Assembly (NCBI RefSeq): GCF_003369915.1
Contig: NC_046677.1
Span: 18,618,913 to 18,682,912 of the forward strand
Source of the DNA: Drosophila miranda
Taxonomy: Eukaryota > Arthropoda > Insecta > Diptera > Drosophilidae
Direction of reading: 5' to 3'
DNA length: 64,000 bases
Shown here: positions 33,701 to 44,900 of the stretch, in pieces
Layout: the number at the start of each line of letters is the position of its first letter
Position numbering within the stretch: position 1 is the stretch's first letter
The notes under the pieces: generated by a model
Told to the model about the DNA's origin: nothing
What the model saw: only the letters and a program-made list of their open reading frames with translations
Database searches by the model: none
Made by a program: the position numbers and the translations under genes

Positions 33701-36700
33701 CTGGGCGCAAAAAACACACAGCGTAGAGCACACGGGCACACGGCCTGCATTGCCGTTGTACAAGATGTACTGGAACAAGCTATAGTGCTTATTCAAACTA
33801 TGGGTGGCCAGACGAGTGTTTGCTTCTAAATCACAAACACGGACACCCACTCATTCATGTACGTACTCATTCATAGACACTCACTCCCAGGCGCGCACTA
33901 CGAGTATTGACTATGGCTGAAGTTGGGCTGGGGATTGGGATTGAGCCAATGAGTGATTGGAAAACTGTGAATGATTGAAGGCCTCTGTCTGAGTGTAATT
34001 TAATTAAACAAATCAAAGTTCTGTTCGCAACAGGGGTGGGGCCAGGGGCAGGATGAGGGCTACCATCCAAGTGTTGTTCCGTTAATTGAAAATACGTTCA
34101 ACGAACGCGGACAAATATGCAGACGGAGCCCAGGCGCAGGAGAGAGTCGCAGCCGCGCGAGCCTTAAATAATTAACGGATGAATTCCCCTTCTCCGCTGT
34201 CAGCCAATGGCGCCTTTTAGGCGGTTTATTATTTCCCTTTTTGTGCAAACTCTCATTTCGTAATTTTGTTTGTTTGGGCTTTCTGTTCTCAACAAAATGC
34301 CGCAAATATGAACCATATGTACATACATACATACATGTGTACATACATATGTACATACATATGTATGTGTGAGTGCTTTCTCGGGGTCCGCTTTTCATGT
34401 TCCGGTCGAGGCGAGTAGCAGCAAAATTGTTTAAAATCAAGTGTGTTCTAGAAAATAGAACAAAAGCACTTTGCGTTATTAGAAAGGACAAACATTTAAA
34501 TGGGAGGTGTTTCTTGTGGGGAATGTTGGTGCACCAAACGCCACACAACACGTCTTTGTTTATTTGAATATTTTCATTTCTCAAAGTGCATATGATTAAT
34601 GCCATCCTTTTAAAGTTGCAGTACCTCGAAGGGGGTGCAGAACTTAGGCAAAGAATCCAGTTTTTCCATACAGAAAAACAGCACAGGACTCATAATTAAT
34701 TGAGCTGGATCAATAAACCAATAAATCCACAGTTATCTCGCCTCTCCCCTCATGAACTGTCGCCCTACCGTGCTCCTGATAAGTATGGATAAGCTGGATA
34801 AAGGACCAGATGGTGCTTAACATATTTACACCATCTTTTCCACTGGTACGCTTTGGAGGACCCGCTTTCGGTGGTAGTTGACACAAATTTGTGCCTCGTA
34901 CTAGCCCCATACTCCAACAACGAAAAGTCATTAGGGGAGTGATTGAAACAAAAGAATTATATGTACGGGTGGCTGTGGAGCATCCTTATTGAAAACCTAT
35001 TCGCCAGGAAGTGTCGCAATTAACAAGAGGATCGGCGACGACATAGCAGCTGGGAAGGCTTGGCGAAGGCCTGGCAACAAAGTGGATTTAATGCCGAAGG
35101 GTCCAAGGCAGCATGCAGCAGCAAGTTTTATGCAAATTGCATGTTGCACATGCATGTATGTATGTGTGTATGTATGTACCCAATGGACGAGGCGCAAAAA
35201 AGATAAATTACTTTTAAAGTGGGCGAGGCAGGAATTTGCTTGGATCCCATTCCCATCCACATCCTCATGTACATCCACATCTACGAGTAGACAGGACCAG
35301 GACCTCTTCCACTTCTTCATTGGCCTGAAATGCAAATGGGGGCTCGCTGACGCTCTACGCCCGGACCCTGGATGATGGCTTTCTGATTTGCTTGGCGAAA
35401 CAAGTTTCCATGTGCAAGTTTTTAGATAGTTTTGCCTTCAGGGCTTTCTGTTTGTCAACTTGTATATTATTTGTTAATTGATATGTAGCAAAAAGTTTGT
35501 GCCTTGCGTTGGTGGGGCGGTGGGGCGGTGGGGAGGAGACTCCATTTGCTGTGAAACTTCCTAATGCCCGAAACATTGCAAAGCTTTTAAAAATGGGATG
35601 AGTTTTTTCAACCGCAAAAAGTTTGCTTCCCAAGCTTGGCCGCACTTGATGCATACTTCTATATCGGCTATTAGTTCTATTAAATGCTAAATAATTTTTT
35701 CATATTTTGCAAAACAATATTAACAATATTGGGAAACAACAGGAAGCGACCAAGGGGGCTTTTCTGCTGAGACCAACAGATTTTCCTTGGAGTCCAAAAA
35801 TAGCAAACGGAGCAGCAAAATGTCCGGACCACAAGGCACCTGGTCTCGGTGGCCCTCTGCCCTCCGTCCTCTGCTGAACTTCGTCCTGCCATGCATTCGC
35901 TTTTTGTTTAACTATTTTCTATTCATTTATGCATTTGGCTAATAAAAATTTTGTTTTTTGCTTAACTAAGTGAAACGAAAAGGTTAGAGCAGGAGGAGCA
36001 TATCTGGAAGGGAGTGGACTCCCAGGGAACAATGGGGCGGACGCAGTGTAGGCAGAGCAAGGGCTTTTATCTTGGCTGACTGTTGTTTGGCCCAGCCCGT
36101 CTGTGCTACAGTGGTACTCCCTCGTAGAGGATTCGATGCTTAGAGCTGAAACAGGCATACAGTTCCCTTACTCCGGCTATGATGAAAACATAATATTTTT
36201 CCCATTATTTCTGGACTACTTTAGGAGTTATAGTAGGAGTCCCTTCCACTGTACATCCGGTTTTAGGGCCGTTGTCTTGTTGCCTAGATAACATTTCCGT
36301 CATCCCCTTCCTCTTGCCACACTTTTGTTGCTGCTCCTGGCTCCTATTTGTTTGCAAACATTTTTTAAATTGTTTGCTGTAATTTGTTTCCGGACCCACA
36401 TAGACCAGGCAGAGGCCTCTGCGCCATTTTTCCTCTCCTTTTGCGGTGGTAGTGGGCGGCCCATTTCTTTTTCATTCGCCGAAACCCACTCCTCGACCGG
36501 AACGTACTACCAATATTTTCCGCCTTCGTTGTGTATGTTTTATTATTAAAAAATTATAATTTCTATGTTCGCTTGGCTTTTTGCGTGGCACGTTTGACGT
36601 TTGGTCCCTTTTCCATTTCGGCTGTTTTTCCGTAATACTGTGCACAGGCGACAGCTGTTGGTCTACGGCATATCCGCATCCCTATCCCACATCCCATTAA

Positions 36701-37907
36701 TTCGGTACTGCGTGAGCTCCGCGCGCCCCCCACTCATCTTTTGAAGGGCCATCGAGCACATTTATTGGTTTAAATTTTTGGCAGGGATTTATGGAACAAT
36801 TCGGGCAGTATCTGTGCAAATGTTTTTCTGCTTTTCTGAAGTGTGTCACAGCACTATGGTATTTTGTGTGTCGCTGTGCTTGGGACACCTCAATTATGAC
36901 CAATTACCTAGCTTTCGAAGAGGCATATTTAGAATGGGACAGAATAAAAATTATTCCTTATTAACCAATTTAAAAAACATACCAAATCTAACTCAAAAGT
37001 TTTGACCAATGAAGAATGTTTTAAGCCAGGGGACTCAATACTATTACTTTTGTAAGTTTTGACGTACTTCAGTTTTCAGTCTAGGAACTGAACTTCTTTT
37101 AAGTCTTAAGAAAATGTTGGTTTGCTAAGTGACCATTTATTAACGCCAGCGGAATTATAAATATTTTAATTAGCTTTTATATTTTCCGTCAAACATTGAC
37201 GTCATTTGCAGTTGGCGATATCACAGAAAAAGAGTCATCGAAAATTCTATACACTTGCATTTCGACTGCCATGAATGGACATTAGTGTACTCCTGCACTC
37301 AAGTAAGTACTTAGAGAAGAAAAATAAAGATCAACAATTATTTTGAATAAATGAAATCGCCGGGGAATGGGCGACAGATACCGACTCGTGAGATAAGGAA
37401 TAAATAGGGTTCCTTATATGCGCTACAACGATCTGATAAAAGCAGTAATTCCCTCTGAAAGGGTATACCCATGGAGAGAGAGATGAATCACAGGCAGCCG
37501 CTGTGGCTGCCACGTGCTGCACTCAAAAGCAACCGAAAGTCACGTAGGAAGCTTGCCCGAAGTTGAAACTGAATTAAATAACAAACATTTCGAAGTAGCT
37601 GCAACGCAAATTGTGAAATGGGTAAAAGCAGCCAAGGTTCGACAGTAGTTGCGGAAAATGTCAACAAAGATTCCCATGGCTGGATAGTGTGATTCTGAGC
37701 TCCAGACCTTCCGCGAATCTTCTTCCAGAGTCAACGGATCCGTTTCGTTTCGTGCCGACTGATACGTCCGCATAGTGCGAACCTGCTTCTCTCCAGACAC
37801 TCGAATATCACGTATGAGTCGCTGAGGTTCGGCAGTTTATACGGATTAGCATTTGGCTGGCAGAAGCCGTCCCAAACAGTCGATCGAGAACGAAGTAAAA
37901 CCATTCC
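30761..37907. other. Long non-coding stretch, no gene identified
   Basis: AT-rich with scattered simple repeats: TACATA/TATGTA runs at 34317-34372 and 35150-35178 and a GTGGGGCG tract at about 35512-35532. A dyad of GTTAAC sites lies at 33400-33432. None of the long frames starts with an ATG in good context and shows family features; several begin at GTG, TTG or CTG. It may be intergenic or part of a large intron. Confidence 0.4.
34317..34372. repeat. TACATA/TATGTA simple repeat
   Basis: Imperfect repeats of ACATACATATGT. Similar tracts recur at 39134-39163, 43221-43280, 43697-43732, 46455-46482 and 59513-59535, a common microsatellite class in flies. Confidence 0.8.
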
Positions 37908-37937
37908 ATGGGGAGTTATAGGAACATTTATCTGACC

Positions 37938-38360
37938 ATGAGTCACCTACGCTTCCAGCTGTTCGTCCTGTACAGTTTTTGCTTTCATAGCTCTCTGCAG
38001 CAGCTCGTCCCCGTTCCGGACTCCGATCTCATGGCCGGCAACGAACTTCTGATGGCCAGCGCCGAAGACGACTTGGAGTGGACTCAGGCCAACTGGCAAT
38101 TGGTGATTCCCTGGCTCCTGCAGCTGCAGCAGGTGCGTCTCTGTGTGGCAGTGTCTATATTTGACCAGCAGCTGGTTTACGGAACACCCTGTGCGGGTCT
38201 GCTCGCCAAGGGCCCGCTCATGGCCAGCTGTGACATCGGCCACATTGAAGATCTCAGTGTGACCATGCGCGACGCCTTCGGACCAATGCTGTTCGACACC
38301 ATGCAGAGGTGTCGTCCTGGCTTGGAGCTCTTCGGGGTACGTTGCAGGCGTAGGGCCTGA
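37938..38360 (+). CDS. Small secreted protein, unknown function, intronless
   Basis: ATG at 37938 gives 140 aa; an in-frame ATG at 37908 would add ten. The later start is preferred because MSHLRFQLFVLYSFCFHSS then reads as a signal peptide. The mature part has five cysteines (LCVAV, TPCAG, ASCDIG, QRCRPG, VRCRRR), acidic early residues and a basic RRRA end. There is no recognised domain. A TATA-like TTTATA at about 37836 and an initiator-like ACAGTC at about 37876 fit a start 60 bases before the ATG. ORF length and codon choice look genuine, but no second line of evidence exists in the window. Confidence 0.5.
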   Translation: MSHLRFQLFVLYSFCFHSSLQQLVPVPDSDLMAGNELLMASAEDDLEWTQANWQLVIPWLLQLQQVRLCVAVSIFDQQLVYGTPCAGLLAKGPLMASCDIGHIEDLSVTMRDAFGPMLFDTMQRCRPGLELFGVRCRRRA

Positions 38361-41029
38361 CACGGCCACCAGAAATCCATTTTAAATGGACATAGATTAT
38401 AATTAGTTATGTGTTTGTGAATATAAAGATTTAAAAGAAATAATATGTCTTTTATCAACGTCCATTAACTGCTAATTGTTCTAATGCCGTCCGCCCAAGT
38501 GCATTGATAATTTACTTTATTGAGTATTTTGCCATCCTCTTGTGCAGCCCAGCCCAGCTCAGCCTTGTCCCCTGTCATTTCAATGTGTCAATAAAAATCT
38601 GAAGGAAAATGCCCCACCCTTTGGGTCTCCCACTCCAGGCGCTGGAATCTGGGTGAAGGACTGTCCAAGCCCGAGCCCGAGTCCGAGTCCCAGTCCCAGT
38701 CCGCTACTAGCCCGAGCTCCGACTGCGGGTCTCGTCCGAGTGCAGTGCATCTCTGACAAATGACGATTATAATTTGTGAAATGCGCCCATCTGGTTATCC
38801 CCCCAGATCCTCGCTTTTCGCCATTTCCGCCCCCTCCCAGACACGAGCATTACGTTCGACTTGTGGCCTAGTTGTAGTCTATCTTCCTTTCTGGTTCTAG
38901 TTCTGCTTTCAGATTCAGTTTAGTTCATTGGAATTGTTGTTGCAATTAGTAGCGGCAGCAGAGGAGGGTTGTTCAGAAAATCAGCACTGATGGCTTCAAT
39001 GGGAAAATTGCACATCGAGAGAGGAGTGGGGCAGTCCTGGCAGTATTGTTGCTCTTGGCAATTACCGGCCAGTGTTTAAGAGTTCATCTCCAGCTGAAGA
39101 CCACTAGTTTTTCGATTTCATGTTCATTCTGTACACATGTACATACATATGTACATATGTATGTGTTTAGTGCTTAATTTGCAAACACCTACGGACAACG
39201 AAATTAGTGCCCACTCTCAGGCCGAGACCAAATCAGATTCAAAATTGAAATTGCTCTAGAAATCGATTGAACATTTCGGCTTTTTGGATCGAGACTGTGG
39301 CCATTAGTTCATGCATATGGATATGGGACAGAGAAAGACACGAGTACGCTGATTGGCATACAAATTACTCTAAATAAGCTCTGGAATGCCTGCGGCTTTT
39401 GGCCCAAGTCGCCCACATATTGTTTTTGCTTATTTTGGTTCATTAAGGAACTGCGGATTGCTTCTGGCGAATGTACTTACGACTACTTAGGGGGACTCCC
39501 CTAAACTTTGTATCGGACACTCGCGCATTACGATCCCATTTTCCCAGGGTCCCTTCCGCCTTTGTCTCCAGCTCCCGAGACTCTTCCAGCAGGGCACCAA
39601 GCTACGCGCAGCTCTCGAAAAACATCGAGGCAAAAAGCTAAATGTAAATTAATGAATTGTTTAAAGTACTTAAAATATTTATGCTCAAAGCAAGTGTATG
39701 AACGATGCCCCACTCCCAGGCCCTCCCTCCAGCGCAGGATGTTTGAACCGTGGAAGGCTGACCAATGAATATGCAAACGAAATTCCCATCCAACCAGGGT
39801 TCAAGTATGGGGTGAAAAGGCATGGCTTGGAAGCGCACACTGCAATGTAGGGTATTTAAAAATGCCTCTGTTTCACTGCATAAGAATATAATCTAAAGTA
39901 TAGTGGGATCCACCTCTCATCTATATTTTTTTGTAAAGATTTTCCATCGGATCCTTCGAGTCTATTCACTTGACTCGACTCTTTACTTTTGTTTCGGTTT
40001 CTGGCCCGAGGTCCCACTGTGCATCGGGAAGCTGGTGTCGAACGGTCATTAAGGCATTGCATGGAGAGGGCCGAGCTGTCTGTTTGCTCGGGCCACAATA
40101 GCAACAGAAACAACAGAGGCAGCGACAATGGTTACGACTACGGGATGTCCTGCGTCTTGAGCTGCCTCCGCCGCCCCCCTTCGCGGGAAGCTGTTAATGT
40201 GCAGTCTTGCGCCGTAAAATATGCATAAACAAATGAACCGGAGTGACTTCGCAAGGACGTGCCGGCTCCAGGTCTGCTCCGCTCCGCTCAGCTCCGCTCC
40301 GCTACTGGCGCATCTTTGCCGCTATGCAGATTTCCGTCCTTTGGGCTTCAGTCAGAGTCTTAGTTTGAGTTTGAGTTCGAGTTCTATGCGTCCGGCTGCT
40401 GCGAGTAATTAAATTTCGCTGTAAATTCTTGTGCATTTCGCTCTTTGATTTCGAACGAGCTTCCAACTGCCATGCCAGCCAGCACTCGCCAATTTGCATT
40501 AAAAAAGGGAAAAGTCTATTAACTCGCAATGCAAGGGAGATGGAAAGAGTTGGGCAGGCAAAGGATGGCCATATTTTACGCAGCTCAAGTTTTGGGGCTG
40601 TTCCTGGTCAAATTAACTGGCTGAGATTGAGCCGTGGGTTCCAGCTGGATAGGAATGTTGGCTCAAATAAATCCATTGGGATCAAACCAGCTTTGCTATC
40701 AGCCTGCAAGTTGCACATTGTACTGCCGGAGGAGGTTTTCTTATTTGCCCAATCGCCATTCGCTGATTGGTGCCAAAGAAAAGGCAGCGCGATGAGACAC
40801 AGAGTAAATTGATTGCCTTATCGGAAAGCTGGCCACAAACGGCACAAAACCCCAGTAAAGCTGATATTTGTGCAAGAATGGTTTACGATACCAACATATT
40901 ATTTTACAACGACATTGACTATTGGAGTATGCTAGTTGTATCTCTTGTGCGTCTTTTTCTTATCAGCTTTTGACCCGTAGTACCGTTAGCATTCGGCTGT
41001 CCATGTTGACCGACGTATCGAGGCATTCA
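38361..41029. other. Non-coding stretch with short tandem repeats
   Basis: Contains a GAGTCC/CAGTCC hexamer run at about 38668-38702, TACATATGTA repeats at 39134-39163, and TCCGC repeats near 40276-40306. No ORF is supported. Confidence 0.4.
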
Positions 41030-41545
41030 GGTCTCCCGTACCAGTGGCAAGAGGCTGGGCGACACTAGCCTGAACGAAGAAGTAATGCGGAATCGGAGTG
41101 AGATCGTAGCCACTGAGTACTTCTTTAATCGCAAGGAAGAGCAAATACAAACGTAGAATAGTCTCACAAAGCAGCACGTTCTGGACTTATGGTTGGACTA
41201 TGAAAACAATAAATTTCGAAAGCTTTCAGTTCAAGTGGTTGGTCGGAAGAGGCTACCATCTCGGTCTCGAACGCTGTCCATCTCGGGTGCGGTGGCTGTG
41301 GGGCAGAGCTCAGAAAAAGGATTTGGTAGACAAAGAGGATTCTTGGCGAACTTACTGGAAGAAGTGCAGCGTAATATTTCCGATGAACAGCTGTTGTTTG
41401 AACAGACGGGCAATAAGATCGAGATAGAGCTTATGGGAAATGGCGATGATCCCGCACACATAGTGGATATGCCGGCATTTAAGAACAGTCTATGTGCTTA
41501 CCCATTATTTATCAAAAATCCGAAGTGTACTAGAATGTCATAAAA
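41030..41545 (+). pseudogene. Nardilysin-like pseudogene fragment, copy 2
   Basis: It covers KRLGDTSLNEEVMRN, ATEYFFNRKEEQIQT, a TAG stop, NSLTKQHVLDLWLDYE, VVGRKRLPSRSRTLS and on to NSLCAYPL. It shares the same TAG after EEQIQT and the same right-hand flank (AAAAAGGTGTAAATAT) with copy 1, so both descend from one already broken copy. It retains short segments deleted from copy 1 (near 41090 and 41312) but lacks the left part of copy 1. Confidence 0.72.
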
Positions 41546-41589
41546 CACACAGAGTACTTGACACTGGCCAAAACCAAAAAGGTGTAAAT

Positions 41590-41910
41590 ATATCTAGTGA
41601 ACACATGGGCGGCGTCCTTTAACTCGGCTTTGGTGTGATCCTCCTTCCTTTCCCTTATTAGCTCCCTGAGCGGATCTAGCCCGTCGAGGACTAGCGACGC
41701 GATCCTGATGGCGCACAGTCTATATGTTGCCTCCACTCCTTCCATGTAGCTCTTCACACACTGGCGCGGCGTATAGTATCTGCGACGTCACGACATTCGT
41801 CAGAAGCTTCCCGTCCTCCATGGCGGCGAGTTCCTTCGGTACTGCCACTGTCGCGACGTCGTCGGCGAAACCCACCAAGCTAGTGTTGGGAGTACATTTG
41901 GTACAAACAT
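41590..41910 (-). mobile_element. Truncated non-LTR retrotransposon relic (reverse transcriptase)
   Basis: On the minus strand SLVGFADDVATVAV carries the reverse transcriptase active-site motif. After a deletion it is followed by ATYRLCAIRIAS and DPLRELIRERKE, typical of the region after the reverse transcriptase in R1/Jockey-like elements. It is short, has stops and frameshifts, and is different from the LOA-like element at 2.7-7.9 kb. It directly abuts nardilysin copy 2. Confidence 0.6.
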
Positions 41911-44900
41911 TATTTGCCTCATAATGATCCCTCCCGATGGCCTGCTATAAGTGAGAATACCCCAAACACACTCACGGTTATACGTGCTCCGATAAACCCA
42001 TTGCTCAAACCCACCCAACTTATCAATTTGTGCTCTGGTTCTGTGGTTCTCAGCTTCACTTCTCTCCTCGTTGCTCTTCTTCTCAATACTGTTCACATTC
42101 CTTTTTTCTGCATTCCCATTGTATACATTTTTGGTATTTGCGCCAATTTCATTCCAAATTGAGCGCCGGCCACAGTCGTTTATTTTTAATGCACCCGGGC
42201 TATCCGAACCCCGGCGAAGCAATATGGCCATCGCATGGCTGGACGGCTGTGGCGGAGTCGGATGGAGACCTACCCGTAAAGCATCAGAAGTTGGATTTTA
42301 CTCTGCTTTCGGATGTAATTTTTATTCCCTTTCATATTCCTTCTCTGTTGCGAACTAAAGGAGAGGTTTGAAGGGCTGAGGCTGAGGGCTGAGGTGCTTT
42401 AAAAATGGAAGCTATCCTGGGACTTGAACGGTTTAAGCATATCCTCGCACAGTATCTTATTTTGAATATCCAGATAAGCATCGGAAGAGTACGGCAGAAT
42501 ACAAAGTGTTGTTTTTATTTAATGTTGGTTGGTCTCAAGCTATTTCCAAGAAGAGCTCCAGGTAGGGCATTCGAAAGCCGTAGCCCCTCGACGATGGATC
42601 CCTCTTTTTCTCAATTTGGTCCTTTGTATTACGAGTATTTTTGCAGTGTGCATTTTGGACATTGTGCTATGACCGAACACTCGGTGCCCGGCAGGACACT
42701 CAGGCGAATTGCAATGGGAGGAGCTGGATTAGCAGGCGGCCGATCCGGGGCTGGAGGCACGGAGGCACGGAGCGCCGCAAGTGCGCTCAAGATTTATGGC
42801 TCATGGTCTTGCTTCCGAGGGCGACTTCAATTGGGTGGAGTCCCCCCGCCCCCGCATGGGAGCTAGGGCCGCCGCCATCAAATACAATCAAATTGATTGC
42901 CTTTTTTACCGAGTGCGTGTGTGGTTGTGATGTAATGCGATTTTGATTTTTTATTAATTCCTTCATTTGCAATTAGTTAATGACTGCCTGAGGTCAGAGA
43001 CAGTCCCAGTCAAGCACATCAAAGGGAAGTGGGCTGTGCGAGGAGCTTGTGAGTGTGGGCAAGTCCAAAACAAATAGTAAAATGGTGTTCCCCAAGCGGA
43101 AATACGAACAGCGAAGATTTCCCGTAGGCACCCACAAAGGAGGACTAGTCATATGTCCCTTTTTCTGGCCTGCTAGCCAAGATCTAAGCATAAGCCACTG
43201 GAAGAAAACAATTCTGCATTATGTACATATACATACATATGTACTATGTTTGTGTGTGTACTTGAGTACATACATAGTTCGGAATAAACACTCCTATAAA
43301 TATATTCGAGTGTGGGAGCTGGATGGGGCGCGAAAAGTTTTAAATTAGTTGCGTCGAAGATGTCTGCATAAATCATTTCCTGTTTGTGTCAAAGGCCGGA
43401 AAAGGAAGAGCAGGAAGAGATAAAAGCGCTGCCACGACACCGAAGGAATGGAATAAAAAATGAAATACTCAGGAAAATCCAATGCGACATGACAAAGTCA
43501 AAAGGGACACGGAGACAGAACAAAGACAGGACAAAGCAAACAGCACCAATAACATTAAATTAGCATTTTTTATTTCTTGTAGTTTTCGTGCCCTTTTGTG
43601 CTTTTCTTTGTGTTTTTCGTTGCGCTGCTTCATTGCCAGTTATTTGCATAAGTCCCGCGTCTCCTTACTACTAAGTAATATTGCGCACTCACCATGTACA
43701 TATGTATTTACATATTGTATGTACATATGCCAGGGACTTAAAGTAAGCCAAAGCATCCGCCCGCATCTTCGCCCAATTACATTCCTTCCCATTCTAAATA
43801 TTGGTCAATGATGGATACATGAAACAGAAATTAAATATATTTTCATAGGCCCTGTGTCGTCATTTCTGGCAGGGAGTTTAGGGCTTTATGATAACCGATA
43901 ATAAATTGAGTTTCGCTACTTAAGTAATGGGGATTTTCACATTTCAACCATCCTTAAAAGGAGTATGGACGGACTCTTCTTTAAATCACAAACGAAGCTC
44001 CCGAAAACAAATTCAATTTGGGCAAACTGCATCGCTCGATTGCTTCGATTTTCTATTTATTGGGAAGAAATACATGCTACATGCTCCCTGTTGTACGATA
44101 GTTTGGCTGGTAGAAGTGCTCGTAAGGTTGTTGATGCCCCTCTTTTCATTCCTGCTGCTGCTGCTGATACATAAAATCTTACACATTTATTGCAAAACGA
44201 GGCAAAAACAAAAGGCGAACCCAAGAAACGGTCCACATCTGCATGGATTTCCACAGCTGTCCCATCTTCTTCGCCATCTCCGTCTCCAGCTCTGCATCTC
44301 CTCCGCAGCTCCTCCTCCACGTATTCATTTTATGTACACTTACTTACTTCTGCAAACAATGAAGGCTTCGTGACGTGACTAAGTCCCGGACTGGTCAGTG
44401 CGAGTCGGAGTCCTGGCTGTCCGGGCTGTCCGCCATTGTCTACGGTCTGCCCGCTGGTTACAACTCCTTCCGCTCTTCCGTCAGTTTCTAGATCGTTGCT
44501 TGCCAAGTGCAACGTTTTCAGTTTCCATTGGCATTATGTAGTTTAGAATTTCACTCAAATATGTATGCGTATATCTCCATCTACATATATTCATTGTTCT
44601 TGGGGCTTTGAAAAGTGAGGCATATCCTGCGGCCGAAATAAATTGTAAACATCAACGTCTCGGTGCCGGACTCATACACATGTGAAAGCTTGTGTCGGCT
44701 GGCTCTACGTTGGCCTTATTTATGTAATAGGAGCGCGAGTACTAGAGAAAGTTCTGCCTTTTCAGCGTTCGCACAGTTCGCACTGAGAGAATATGAACTG
44801 GGGTTGGAGTATGGAGTATGGAGTATGAGATATGGTTAGGTGTAACAATTGAATTCTCATAATTTATTTGAACATTTTAGATCGTTTCATGGCACAAATA

